DNA of 64,000 bases. Origin: Lachnospiraceae bacterium. GTDB taxonomy: Bacteria; Bacillota; Clostridia; Lachnospirales; Lachnospiraceae. Numbering within the stretch: position 1 is the first letter of the stretch; every line of letters begins with the position of its first letter. Of the stretch, positions 1-7,635 are shown in pieces. Location: NCBI GenBank assembly GCA_910575445.1, contig CAJTFW010000013.1, positions 1 to 64,000 on the forward strand, given 5' to 3'. The notes under the pieces were generated by a model. The model had not been told where the DNA came from and made no database searches. It worked only from the letters and a program-made list of their open reading frames with translations. A program made the translations under genes and the position numbers.

Positions 1-90
1 AAAAAAAATCATATCGCATCTGTTATAGGAATTACATGATGTTGTGAGCAAGGTTTAAAACAAAAGGGAATGCTTAAGTTGACCACATTG

Positions 91-409
91 GCCGATGGCG
101 TCCAATGGGTCTTTCAGGAACCTACTCCCCTCCCGTCCTGGCTGACTGTGGCTATCGGTAAGTATTAAGACACTATCACGTAATGTTGTGTGGGACATAT
201 AAGTGAAGTGTTCCGCTCAAAGCGTATGTATCGGAGCCAACGCACAGCTCGACATGGCCTGGTAGATGTTCCTGCAAGACCCATTGGACGCCATCGGCAC
301 TTAGCGAGCGCAAGCGGTACGCGCAGTCGCGAGCTTAGTACCGCTATAGGCGTTCATTAAGCGAGAGCGGGGTCTGGAAGGAACATCTACCAGGTCGTGG
401 CGAGCGTCC
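91..409 (+). repeat. Large cloverleaf repeat, copy 1 (5'-truncated)
   Basis: This matches the 25544 and 34093 copies from GCCGATGGCG onward. The first ~115 bases, which form the 5' arm of hairpin 1 and the opening of the closing stem, are missing. The central arm (GGCT near 140, AGCC near 236, ACACT/AGTGT inside) and hairpin 2 are intact; hairpin 2 pairs GGTAGATGTTCC with GGAACATCTACC. The element ends at AGCGTCC (403-409), the 3' strand of the closing stem. It lies upstream of the promoter of the hydrolase gene. Bases 1-90 hold no recognisable gene. Confidence 0.9.
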
Positions 410-447
410 CTTGCATCAAAAAATATCTAATTATCAATTTAAAACAA

Positions 448-476
448 TTGAAATAAAATAAATTCTGTGCTATGCT
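448..476 (+). promoter_or_regulatory. Sigma-A-type promoter of the NlpC/P60 gene
   Basis: TTGAAA (448-453) and TATGCT (471-476) are separated by 17 bases. The start codon is about 25 bases further on and a GGAGG ribosome site lies at 483-487. Confidence 0.6.
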
Positions 477-500
477 GAAAATGGAGGTTAAGCAGAATTG

Positions 501-1790
501 ATGAGATGGAAGAAAACAGCATGCATCCTTTTGGCGGCGGCTGTCTTTATGACGAGTACCGAACATGTAAAGGCGACCATCAGTAGTATCCAAAGTCAGA
601 AGGCACAGAATGAAAAGGAACTGAGCAATATCAAGTCTAAGATTAGTAATCTAGAAGGCCAGAAAAGTGCGCTAAATAACGAAGTTAGCGGTCTAAATGA
701 TGAACTTACGGATACACTTTTAAATATTGAAGTGCTAGAGAGCGATTTAGCAGAGAAGGAAGTGGAGATACAGGAGGCGGAGATTGCCTATGAGGAGGCA
801 AAAGCTACAGAGGAGCGCCAATATGAAGCGATGAAGCTTCGGATTCAGTATCTGTATGAATCCGGCAATGACAGCTATCTGGAGATTTTTTTGACTTCAG
901 ACAGCATCGCAGACCTTGTGAACCGCGTGGACTATGCAGAGGAGATTCAGGAGTATGACAATCGGCTTCTGGAAGAATATAAGGCAGCCAAACAGGCAGT
1001 GATTGAGCTTCAGGCACGTCTAGAGCAGGAGAAAGAAGAACTCCTAGAGATGCAAGAGCAGCTAGAGGAAGAGAAAGCAAACCTCCAGAATATGATTGCC
1101 AAGAAAAAGAGCGAGATTGCAGATTTTGACAGTCAGTTAAGCTCGGCAAGAGCAAAGGTCAGCGAGTATCAGCAGAAGATTAAAGAACAGAATGCACAGA
1201 TAAAGAGACTTCAGGAAGAAGCAGCCAGAGCAGAAGCAGCAAGACGGGCTGCTAAAAATGCTGCAAAAGCGGCAGAGGCTGCAAGAAAGGATTCAGAGTC
1301 TTCTTCGGGAAAAGGGGAAGATAGAGGTGAAGAGGATGACGATGATGATGAAGAGTCAGGTTCGTCAGGCTCTTCTGGCAGTGATTCTTCCGGTGGTGGT
1401 TCTTCAGATGGTGGTTCTTCCGGTGGTGGTTCTTCCGGTGGTGGCGGCGGAAGCGGCGGTGCAATAGCTTCCTATGGACTTCAGTTTGTGGGCTATCCTT
1501 ATGTCAGCGGAGGAAACAGTCTGACAAATGGTACAGATTGTTCAGGTTTTGTCAATCTTGTACATGCACATTTTGGTATATCGACACCAAGGCAGTCGGG
1601 AGCATTGGCTGGAGGCGGGCGTGCGGTCAGTGAGTCGGACAAGCAGCCTGGAGATGTGGTGTGCTACTATGGGCATGTGGGTATCTACATAGGTAATAAC
1701 CAGATTGTACATGCAAGTACCGAAAGAAGTGGGATTAAGGTAAGCAATATGTATTATCGAAGCATCCGCTGTATTCGCAGATATTGGTAA
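501..1790 (+). CDS. Secreted coiled-coil NlpC/P60 peptidoglycan hydrolase
   Basis: This is a predicted cell-wall endopeptidase that cleaves peptide stems of peptidoglycan outside the membrane. Residues 1-25 form a signal peptide (basic MRWKK, then a hydrophobic core). Residues ~28-260 are a long heptad-rich coiled coil, as in CwlO/PcsB-type hydrolases that are held and activated by FtsEX. Residues ~265-325 are a Ser/Gly/Asp/Glu-rich linker, and the last ~105 residues are the NlpC/P60 domain. The catalytic Cys is in TDCSGF, the His in GHVGIYIG, and the third polar residue in VHAST. A TTG at 498 sits closer to the GGAGG site (483-487) and could be the true start. The gene has its own promoter and is monocistronic. 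Confidence 0.88.
   Translation: MRWKKTACILLAAAVFMTSTEHVKATISSIQSQKAQNEKELSNIKSKISNLEGQKSALNNEVSGLNDELTDTLLNIEVLESDLAEKEVEIQEAEIAYEEAKATEERQYEAMKLRIQYLYESGNDSYLEIFLTSDSIADLVNRVDYAEEIQEYDNRLLEEYKAAKQAVIELQARLEQEKEELLEMQEQLEEEKANLQNMIAKKKSEIADFDSQLSSARAKVSEYQQKIKEQNAQIKRLQEEAARAEAARRAAKNAAKAAEAARKDSESSSGKGEDRGEEDDDDDEESGSSGSSGSDSSGGGSSDGGSSGGGSSGGGGGSGGAIASYGLQFVGYPYVSGGNSLTNGTDCSGFVNLVHAHFGISTPRQSGALAGGGRAVSESDKQPGDVVCYYGHVGIYIGNNQIVHASTERSGIKVSNMYYRSIRCIRRYW
1363..1455 (+). repeat. Low-complexity GGTGGTTCTTCC repeat in coding linker
   Basis: Imperfect tandem units of GGTGGTGGTTCTTCC encode the Gly/Ser linker of the hydrolase. Such tracts can change length by slippage, in steps that keep the frame. 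Confidence 0.7.
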
Positions 1791-1827
1791 TGTAATTCTA
1801 TAAATTTTATAAAATTTCAAAAATGAA

Positions 1828-1856
1828 TTGACAAAAGAGTTTAGAGTGTTTATCAT
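1828..1856 (+). promoter_or_regulatory. Promoter of the liv operon
   Basis: A perfect TTGACA (1828-1833) and TATCAT (1851-1856) are separated by 17 bases, directly upstream of the livJ-type gene. Confidence 0.75.
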
Positions 1857-1857
1857 G

Positions 1858-1884
1858 ATATCCGATACGTTAAGTATCGGATAT
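1858..1884. promoter_or_regulatory. 11-bp perfect inverted repeat at the liv transcription start
   Basis: ATATCCGATAC and GTATCGGATAT flank a five-base centre (GTTAA). The dyad begins two bases after the -10 box, so it spans the expected transcription start, which suits an operator. A run of T follows, so it could also act as a terminator for transcripts arriving from the upstream hydrolase gene. Both roles are inferred. Confidence 0.55.
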
Positions 1885-1906
1885 TTTTATAGTAGGAGGA
1901 ATAATT

Positions 1907-3148
1907 ATGAAGAAGTTACTTAGTCTGGCTATGGCAGCTACGCTTGCTTTCTCAGTGGTAGCTTGTGGGGGCACAGACAACACACAGAACAATGATAATG
2001 CAGCACCAGAGGCATCTGAAGATGCAGGCAGCACAGATGCAGCATCAGATGCAGCTACAGAGGGAGATGTCTCTTCTAGTTATAACGGTGTGCTGAAAGT
2101 TGGCGGTATTGGACCTACAACGGGTGGTGCAGCTGTCTATGGTAAGGCAGTTATGAATGCTGCAAATCTGGCAGTAGAGGAGATTAATGCAGCTGGTGGT
2201 GTAAATGGAATGGAGCTTCAGTTCCAGTTCGAGGATGATGAGCATGATGCAGAGAAATCTGTCAATGCATACAATACCTTAAAAGACTGGGGTATGCAGA
2301 TGCTGATGGGTACGGTTACTTCTACTCCTTGTACCGCAGTAGTGAATGAGAGTGCAAAGGACAATATGTTCCATCTGACTCCATCCGGTTCCGCAGTGGA
2401 GAGTATTGCACAGCCAAATGCATTCCGTGTATGCTTCTCTGACCCGAACCAGGGTGCCGCTTCTGCACAGTATATCGGTGAGAATGGTATCGCTACCAAA
2501 GTGGCAGTGATTTATGACAGCTCTGATGTATATTCCAGTGGTATCTATGAGAAATTTGCAGCTGAGTCAGCAAACCAGGGAATTGAGATTGTGGCACAGG
2601 GTGCATTTACCGCAGATAACAAGACAGATTTCTCTCAGCAGTTACAGGCAGCAAAGGATGCTGGCGCTGAGTTAGTATTCCTTCCAATTTACTATACCGA
2701 GGCTTCTGTTATCTTAAAGCAGGCAGCAGGTATGAACTATGAGCCAATCTTCTTTGGCTGCGATGGTCTGGATGGACTGCTTGCAGTAGAGGGATTTGAT
2801 ACAAGTCTGGCAGAGGGCGTTATGCTTCTGACTCCATTTGCTGCTGATGCAGAGGATGAGAAGACAAAGAATTTCGTAGCTGCATACCAGGCAGCATATG
2901 GAGAGATTCCTAATCAGTTCGCAGCAGATGCTTATGATGCAATGTATATTATCAAGGCAGCAGCTGAGCAGGCTGGTATTACCGCAGATATGAGTGTATC
3001 TGATATGTGTGAAGGTATGAAGACTGCTATGACACAGATTACTGTTGATGGTCTGACAGGTGAAGGTATTACTTGGGATGCAGAAGGTGAGCCAAGTAAA
3101 TCTCCAAAAGCAGTAAAGATTACGGATGGAGTTTATACAGCAATGTAA
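1907..3148 (+). CDS. livJ: Branched-chain amino-acid ABC transporter, substrate-binding lipoprotein
   Basis: This is the extracellular binding component of a HAAT-family importer. A lipoprotein signal (MKKLLSLAMAATLAFSVVAC) ends in the lipobox Cys, followed by an Asn/Ala/Asp-rich tether to about residue 55. A type I periplasmic-binding (Peripla_BP_6) fold then starts at LKVGGIGPTTGGAAVYGK, a typical LivJ opening. The 413-aa length fits a Gram-positive lipoprotein version. AGGAGGA precedes ATG 1907. It leads livHMGF; a strong hairpin after it probably sets excess production of the binding protein. Specificity among leucine, isoleucine, valine or other amides cannot be read from sequence. Confidence 0.9.
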   Translation: MKKLLSLAMAATLAFSVVACGGTDNTQNNDNAAPEASEDAGSTDAASDAATEGDVSSSYNGVLKVGGIGPTTGGAAVYGKAVMNAANLAVEEINAAGGVNGMELQFQFEDDEHDAEKSVNAYNTLKDWGMQMLMGTVTSTPCTAVVNESAKDNMFHLTPSGSAVESIAQPNAFRVCFSDPNQGAASAQYIGENGIATKVAVIYDSSDVYSSGIYEKFAAESANQGIEIVAQGAFTADNKTDFSQQLQAAKDAGAELVFLPIYYTEASVILKQAAGMNYEPIFFGCDGLDGLLAVEGFDTSLAEGVMLLTPFAADAEDEKTKNFVAAYQAAYGEIPNQFAADAYDAMYIIKAAAEQAGITADMSVSDMCEGMKTAMTQITVDGLTGEGITWDAEGEPSKSPKAVKITDGVYTAM

Positions 3149-3168
3149 TCCATTTTTGATACAAAGAG

Positions 3169-3202
3169 CAGAGACGTTTGATAAAACGTCTCTGTTTTTT
3201 TT
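3169..3202 (+). terminator. Intrinsic terminator after livJ
   Basis: CAGAGACGTTT, loop GATA, AAACGTCTCTG, then an eight-T run. It lies between the binding-protein gene and its permeases, so it probably gives partial read-through and more binding protein than membrane parts. Confidence 0.85.
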
Positions 3203-3310
3203 CGATGTCGCCTTGTGTTGGTTTTTGTTTTATGGTATACTGTGCGGATAAGGCGGTCATTTATCCGCCAGGGGAAGACTTTTATTAAGCACAAAGAGGA
3301 GTTGAATGAG

Positions 3311-4192
3311 ATGAGTTTCATATCGTATCTGTTAAATGGTATCAGCCTTGGCAGCGTCTACGCGATTATTGCTTTGGGCTATACGATGGTATATGGCATT
3401 GCAAAGATGTTAAACTTTGCCCATGGGGATGTAATTATGATTGGAAGTTATGTGGCCTATATGGCGATTAACAACATGGGGCTTCCAATTCCAGTATCTA
3501 TTTTATTGTCTGTTATTGTCTGCACTTTACTTGGTATGATGATGGAGAAGATTGCCTATAAGCCGCTTCGTCAGGCTTCTAAACTGGCAGTCCTGATTAC
3601 TGCTATCGGGGCAAGCTATTTTCTGCAAAATATAGCTCTCTTAATCTTTGGCGCCAACACCAAATCTTTTTCTTCCGTGGTCAATATGGAACCCATTCAG
3701 CTTGCCGGTGGGCAGCTGATTATCTCAGGTGAGACGATTGCGACCGTGGTAGCCTGTATTGTGATTATGGCCTGTCTGATGACATTTATGAAATATTCCA
3801 AAGCGGGACATGCGATGCTAGCGGTATCTGAGGATAGTGGAGCAGCGCAGCTTATGGGAATCAATGTCAATGCGACGATTTCTCTGACTTTTGCGATTGG
3901 TTCGGCCCTTGCAGCAGTGGCGGGTGTGCTTCTTTGCTCCGCTTATCCGGCACTGACTCCTTATACCGGAGCAATGCCAGGTATTAAGGCATTTGTGGCT
4001 GCGGTCTTTGGAGGGATTGGTTCGATACCAGGTGCATTTATCGGTGGTATTCTGTTGGGTGTAATTGAGATTTTAAGCAGAGCTTATATTTCTTCACAGC
4101 TGTCAGATGCGATTGTATTTTCTGTGCTGATTATTGTGCTGGTGGTAAAACCAACAGGACTTCTTGGCAAACAGATTCAGGAAAAAGTATAA
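3311..4192 (+). CDS. livH: Branched-chain amino-acid ABC transporter permease LivH
   Basis: First membrane subunit of the importer. The 293-aa protein is hydrophobic throughout and opens with the family motif LLNGISLGSVYAIIALGYT, followed by MLNFAHGD. The conserved cytoplasmic segment that contacts the ATPase is seen at AQLMGINV. ATG 3311 was chosen over upstream in-frame codons because GAGGAG lies about 9 bases before it and the LivH family starts here. The gene is followed within 16 bases by livM. Confidence 0.9.
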   Translation: MSFISYLLNGISLGSVYAIIALGYTMVYGIAKMLNFAHGDVIMIGSYVAYMAINNMGLPIPVSILLSVIVCTLLGMMMEKIAYKPLRQASKLAVLITAIGASYFLQNIALLIFGANTKSFSSVVNMEPIQLAGGQLIISGETIATVVACIVIMACLMTFMKYSKAGHAMLAVSEDSGAAQLMGINVNATISLTFAIGSALAAVAGVLLCSAYPALTPYTGAMPGIKAFVAAVFGGIGSIPGAFIGGILLGVIEILSRAYISSQLSDAIVFSVLIIVLVVKPTGLLGKQIQEKV

Positions 4193-4207
4193 GTGGAGGC
4201 CGTATTC

Positions 4208-5272
4208 ATGAAGAAATTATCCAAAACTACGAAAAGTAATCTGATTACTTATGGAATTGTGGTTGTAGCTTATCTGGTATGTGAGATATTGATGCGGACC
4301 GGCCATATGTCTAGTCTTATGAAAGGAATCCTGGTTCCACTCTGCATCTATGCAATTTTGGCAGTATCTTTGAACTTGACGGTAGGTATTCTTGGGGAGT
4401 TAAGTCTTGGACATGCAGGCTTTATGTGTGTGGGTGCCTTTACTGGAGCTGTCTTTTCCAAATGTACAGTAGAGATGATTGCTGTTCCCGGACTTCGGTT
4501 TTTGTTAGCGCTTTTGGTCGGGATTGTATGCGCAGGTATCTGCGGAATTTTGATTGGAATTCCGGTGCTTCGGCTTCGGGGAGATTATCTGGCGATTGTA
4601 ACACTGGCATTTGGTGAGATTATTAAAAATCTGGTTAATGCTATCTATTTTGGAATGGATAAAAATGGACTGCATTTTTCTATGAAGGACAGTATCGCTC
4701 TAGGACTAGAGCCAGATGGTGTTATTATTATCAAAGGTGCACAGGGTATTACAGGGACGCCTACCGATTCCAATTTTACGATTGGTGTAATTTTATTATT
4801 GATTACACTGATAATTGTTATCAATCTGGTTCATTCTAGAACCGGGCGTGCGATTATGGCGATTCGTGACAATCGAATTGCAGCGGAATCTATCGGTATT
4901 AATATTACAAAATATAAGATTCTGGCATTTAGTGTCTCAGCTGCTTTAGCCGGGGCCGCAGGGGTCTTGTATGCGCATAACTTGTCAACATTGACAGCGC
5001 TTCCTAAGAACTTTGGATACAATATGTCGATTATGATTCTGGTATTTGTGGTGCTTGGTGGAATTGGAAGTATCCGTGGTTCCATGATTGCTGCGGTGAT
5101 TCTGACACTTCTTCCAGAGCTTTTGCGTGCGCTTAATGAGTATCGTATGCTTATCTATGCAGTGGTTCTTATCGCGATTATGATATTTACCTGGAGTCCG
5201 AAAGGCATTGCTCTTAGAGAGCGTTATTCTTTGGCAAAACTGCTGAAAAGACGCGAGAAGGAGGTACAGTGA
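4208..5272 (+). CDS. livM: Branched-chain amino-acid ABC transporter permease LivM
   Basis: Second membrane subunit, 354 aa with multiple hydrophobic segments. Family motifs include LSLGHAGFMCVGAF and VLRLRGDYLAIVTLAFGEI, and the ATPase-contact region SIGINITKYK. The GTGGAGG at 4193-4199 is the ribosome site for ATG 4208, so the in-frame GTG at 4193 is not the start. The stop codon shares one base with the livG start codon, which indicates translational coupling. Confidence 0.9.
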   Translation: MKKLSKTTKSNLITYGIVVVAYLVCEILMRTGHMSSLMKGILVPLCIYAILAVSLNLTVGILGELSLGHAGFMCVGAFTGAVFSKCTVEMIAVPGLRFLLALLVGIVCAGICGILIGIPVLRLRGDYLAIVTLAFGEIIKNLVNAIYFGMDKNGLHFSMKDSIALGLEPDGVIIIKGAQGITGTPTDSNFTIGVILLLITLIIVINLVHSRTGRAIMAIRDNRIAAESIGINITKYKILAFSVSAALAGAAGVLYAHNLSTLTALPKNFGYNMSIMILVFVVLGGIGSIRGSMIAAVILTLLPELLRALNEYRMLIYAVVLIAIMIFTWSPKGIALRERYSLAKLLKRREKEVQ

Positions 5273-6036
5273 TGGCGGTATTAGAAGTAAAGAATCTGGG
5301 TATTTCCTTTGGCGGACTTCGTGCAGTGGATGATTTTAGCCTGGAAGTGGCAAAGGGACAACTCTACGGACTGATTGGTCCTAATGGAGCTGGCAAGACA
5401 ACGGTTTTTAATATGTTAACAGGCGTTTACAAACCAGACAATGGAAAGATTTTATTAGACGAGGAAGATATCACAGGCCGAAGCAATATAGAGATTAACA
5501 AGGCAGGAATTGCCAGGACTTTTCAAAATATTCGTCTGTTTTCGGATTTGACAGTGTTAGACAATGTAAAAGCCGGTCTGCACAATCAAAAGGAATATAT
5601 CTATTCTACGCTGACAGGCATCTTGCGTCTGCCGCGGTATTTTCAGGCAGAGCGGGCAATGGACGAGCGGGCAATGGAGTTATTGAAGGTATTTGACCTT
5701 GATAAAGAGGCCTCATACAAAGCTTCGAATCTGCCTTATGGAAAACAGAGAAAGTTAGAGATTGCCCGTGCACTTGCGACCAATCCCAAGTTACTGCTTC
5801 TGGACGAACCAGCAGCCGGGATGAATCCCAACGAGACCCAGGAGTTAATGGATACCATTCGTTTTGTGCGCGACGAGTTCCATATGACAATTTTGTTGAT
5901 TGAGCATGATATGAAGTTAGTAGCTGGTATCTGTGAGAAGCTGACTGTTTTAAACTTTGGGCAGGTCTTAGCGTGTGGAGACACTTCAGAGGTACTACAA
6001 GACCCGAAGGTAATTACAGCATATCTTGGCGAATAA
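5272..6036 (+). CDS. livG: Branched-chain amino-acid ABC transporter ATPase LivG
   Basis: Cytoplasmic ATPase of the importer, 254 aa. Walker A is GPNGAGKTT, the signature is LPYGKQRKLEIARAL (the LivG-type variant of LSGGQ), and Walker B is LLLDEPAAGMN. ATG 5272 overlaps the livM stop by one base, with GAGG at about 5261. A 133-base gap holding a long hairpin separates it from livF, although these genes are usually contiguous. Confidence 0.9.
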   Translation: MAVLEVKNLGISFGGLRAVDDFSLEVAKGQLYGLIGPNGAGKTTVFNMLTGVYKPDNGKILLDEEDITGRSNIEINKAGIARTFQNIRLFSDLTVLDNVKAGLHNQKEYIYSTLTGILRLPRYFQAERAMDERAMELLKVFDLDKEASYKASNLPYGKQRKLEIARALATNPKLLLLDEPAAGMNPNETQELMDTIRFVRDEFHMTILLIEHDMKLVAGICEKLTVLNFGQVLACGDTSEVLQDPKVITAYLGE

Positions 6037-6050
6037 TATAAATAATTAAA

Positions 6051-6147
6051 ATCAGCATCTATTGTTATAAAGCCCAGAAGGATTTTCGAACGCCATGTGT
6101 TCGAAAATCCTTCTAGACACAGGGCTTTATAACAATAGATGCGGAAC
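6051..6147 (+). repeat. Intercistronic double-stem hairpin element, single copy before livF
   Basis: The basal stem pairs 6055-6075 with 6122-6142 (21 bp, perfect). The apical stem pairs 6076-6091 with 6099-6114 (16 bp, perfect) around a 7-base loop. A one-sided bulge (AGACACA) lies at 6115-6121. The element begins ATCAGC, contains GCCCAGAAGG and CTTCTAG, and ends GCGGAAC just before the livF ribosome site. The same architecture with different stem sequences occurs at 16951 and 26021. Confidence 0.9.
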
Positions 6148-6169
6148 CCCAATAGGAGGATTTAGGTAT

Positions 6170-6880
6170 ATGGCAATGCTTGAGATAAAAGACCTAGAAG
6201 TTTATTATGGGATGATTCAGGCGATTAAAGGGATTTCTTTCGAGGTCAATGAGGGAGAGGTTATCGCATTGATTGGTGCCAATGGTGCAGGCAAGACGAC
6301 GACGCTTCATACTATCTCCGGCTTGATTACACCAAAGCATGGAACGGTTACTTTTGAAGGAAAAGAGATTACAAAGGCACCAGCTCATAAGATTGTATCT
6401 TTGGGGATGGCACATGTACCAGAAGGAAGACGTGTATTTGCTTCTCTTAGCGTACTTCAGAATTTAAAGCTTGGAGCCTATATAAAAAATAATAAAGATG
6501 AGATTGAGGAGACGCTTCAGATGATCTATCAGCGTTTCCCCAGACTAGAAGAACGGAAGAACCAGCCAGCAGGCACACTCTCAGGAGGAGAACAGCAGAT
6601 GCTTGCAATGGGTCGTGCGCTGATGTCAAAGCCGCGGATTATCCTGATGGATGAACCATCAATGGGACTTTCGCCTATCTTTGTCAATGAGATTTTTGAT
6701 ATTATTAAGAGTGTAAGTGCAAGTGGAACGACAGTGCTTTTGGTAGAACAGAATGCAAAGAAAGCACTTTCGATTGCAGACAGAGGATATGTACTAGAGA
6801 CCGGACGAATCGTATTAGAAGGAGAAGCGCAAAAGCTGTTAGACGATGAGTCCGTGAAGAAAGCTTATTTGGGTGAGTAA
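6170..6880 (+). CDS. livF: Branched-chain amino-acid ABC transporter ATPase LivF
   Basis: Second ATPase, 236 aa. Walker A is GANGAGKTT, the signature is LSGGEQQMLAMGRAL and Walker B is LMDEPSMGLSP. Start ATG 6170 follows AGGAGGA (6154-6160) by 9 bases. An in-frame codon at 6095 lies inside the hairpin and is rejected. The hairpin element directly upstream may tune LivF supply relative to LivG. A bidirectional terminator follows. Confidence 0.9.
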   Translation: MAMLEIKDLEVYYGMIQAIKGISFEVNEGEVIALIGANGAGKTTTLHTISGLITPKHGTVTFEGKEITKAPAHKIVSLGMAHVPEGRRVFASLSVLQNLKLGAYIKNNKDEIEETLQMIYQRFPRLEERKNQPAGTLSGGEQQMLAMGRALMSKPRIILMDEPSMGLSPIFVNEIFDIIKSVSASGTTVLLVEQNAKKALSIADRGYVLETGRIVLEGEAQKLLDDESVKKAYLGE

Positions 6881-6897
6881 GCAACAGAGCAAAGGAA

Positions 6898-6946
6898 AAG
6901 GGACAGTAACAAAGTTAAGCTTTGTCATTGTCCCTTCTTTTATTTT
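6898..6946. terminator. Bidirectional terminator between livF and the RpiB-like gene
   Basis: AAGGGACAGTAACAAAG and CTTTGTCATTGTCCCTT pair around TTAAG with one mismatch. T-rich DNA follows on the plus side. The flanking genes converge, so it can serve both. Confidence 0.8.
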
Positions 6947-6953
6947 GATAATT

Positions 6954-7400
6954 TTATTTGGCGTGTTCGTTTTCGTAGGCGATAAAGGCATCTACTTTTG
7001 GCTGAGAAGAGCAGCCTGGAACAAATTCATTGGTTAAGAAAGCATCAACGAGTTCTTCTCTTAATTTATTACCGGTGGTAAAAGCGCCAAAGCAAGCGAT
7101 GTTGGCATCATTGCTTAGACGTGCTCTCTTAGCAGAATATACATCTGAGATAAGAGCTGCATAAGCTCCTTTTACTTTATTGGCTGCTAGAGATACTCCA
7201 ATACCTGTTCCGCATAATAAGATACCTCTGTCAAATTTTTTAGAAGCTACTGCCTCTGCCACTGCAATCGCAGTATTTGCATAGATTGGGTCCTCACTTC
7301 CAAAATCGGTAATCTCCCCATACCCTTTTTGCTTCATAAATGCAATAAGCTGTTCCTTTGCCTCCTGTGCATTTGGGTCACAACCAATAGCAATCTTCAT
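6954..7400 (-). CDS. RpiB/LacAB-family sugar-phosphate isomerase, probable D-erythrulose 4-phosphate isomerase
   Basis: A 148-aa cytoplasmic aldose-ketose isomerase. The phosphate-binding and catalytic-base segment CGTGIGVSLAANKVKG is intact, including the base Cys. Two positions that are His in canonical RpiB are changed: the N-terminal CDH is CDP, and the HND segment is SND. The second His helps open the sugar ring in ribose 5-phosphate isomerases. Erythrose 4-phosphate cannot close a stable ring, so its loss fits a tetrose-phosphate substrate, as proposed for the RpiB-like DerI/EryI enzymes of erythritol catabolism. Start ATG 7400 has AGGAGG upstream. The gene is divergent from the FGGY kinase and shares its regulatory region. 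Confidence 0.8.
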   Translation of the reverse strand: MKIAIGCDPNAQEAKEQLIAFMKQKGYGEITDFGSEDPIYANTAIAVAEAVASKKFDRGILLCGTGIGVSLAANKVKGAYAALISDVYSAKRARLSNDANIACFGAFTTGNKLREELVDAFLTNEFVPGCSSQPKVDAFIAYENEHAK

Positions 7401-7439
7401 AATGACTTGTCCTCCTTTTGTATTCATTATTTTTCTATA

Positions 7440-7468
7440 ATCATATAAAACCCCCTGACCAAAGTCAA
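7440..7468 (-). promoter_or_regulatory. Promoter of the RpiB-like gene
   Basis: On the minus strand, TTGACT (7468-7463) and TATGAT (7445-7440) have 17-base spacing. The start codon lies about 40 bases downstream. Confidence 0.65.
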
Positions 7469-7519
7469 GCTTTTTTCTACTGACAATCTGAACAAATGTA
7501 AAAAACATCAAAAATGTTC

Positions 7520-7548
7520 TTGCCTTTTTTGTGGAGAAAATGTATAAT
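7520..7548 (+). promoter_or_regulatory. Promoter of the FGGY kinase / dehydrogenase genes
   Basis: TTGCCT (7520-7525) and a perfect TATAAT (7543-7548), 17-base spacing. It is back-to-back with the minus-strand promoter at 7440. Confidence 0.65.
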
Positions 7549-7571
7549 ATGAATAGTTTGATTTGTGCAAA

Positions 7572-7607
7572 ATGTCTATTTTAGACATAAAACCTGTCAA
7601 TATGACA
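7572..7607. promoter_or_regulatory. Two short dyads downstream of the kinase promoter
   Basis: ATGTCTATTTTAGACAT (7572-7588, 7-bp arms) and TGTCAATATGACA (7595-7607, 5-bp arms) share the half-site TGTC/GACA and each has a 3-base centre. Their place just after the transcription start suits a repressor site. No regulator gene lies beside them, so the partner is unknown. Confidence 0.45.
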
Positions 7608-7635
7608 AAAAGAAGGGACAATAGGAGGATTTGCT

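Noticed and set aside
6051-6147. T-box or known amino-acid riboswitch before livF
   Set aside because: No T-box sequence (AGGGUGGNACCGCG) or known aptamer core is present, and the element occurs at two unrelated catabolic loci.
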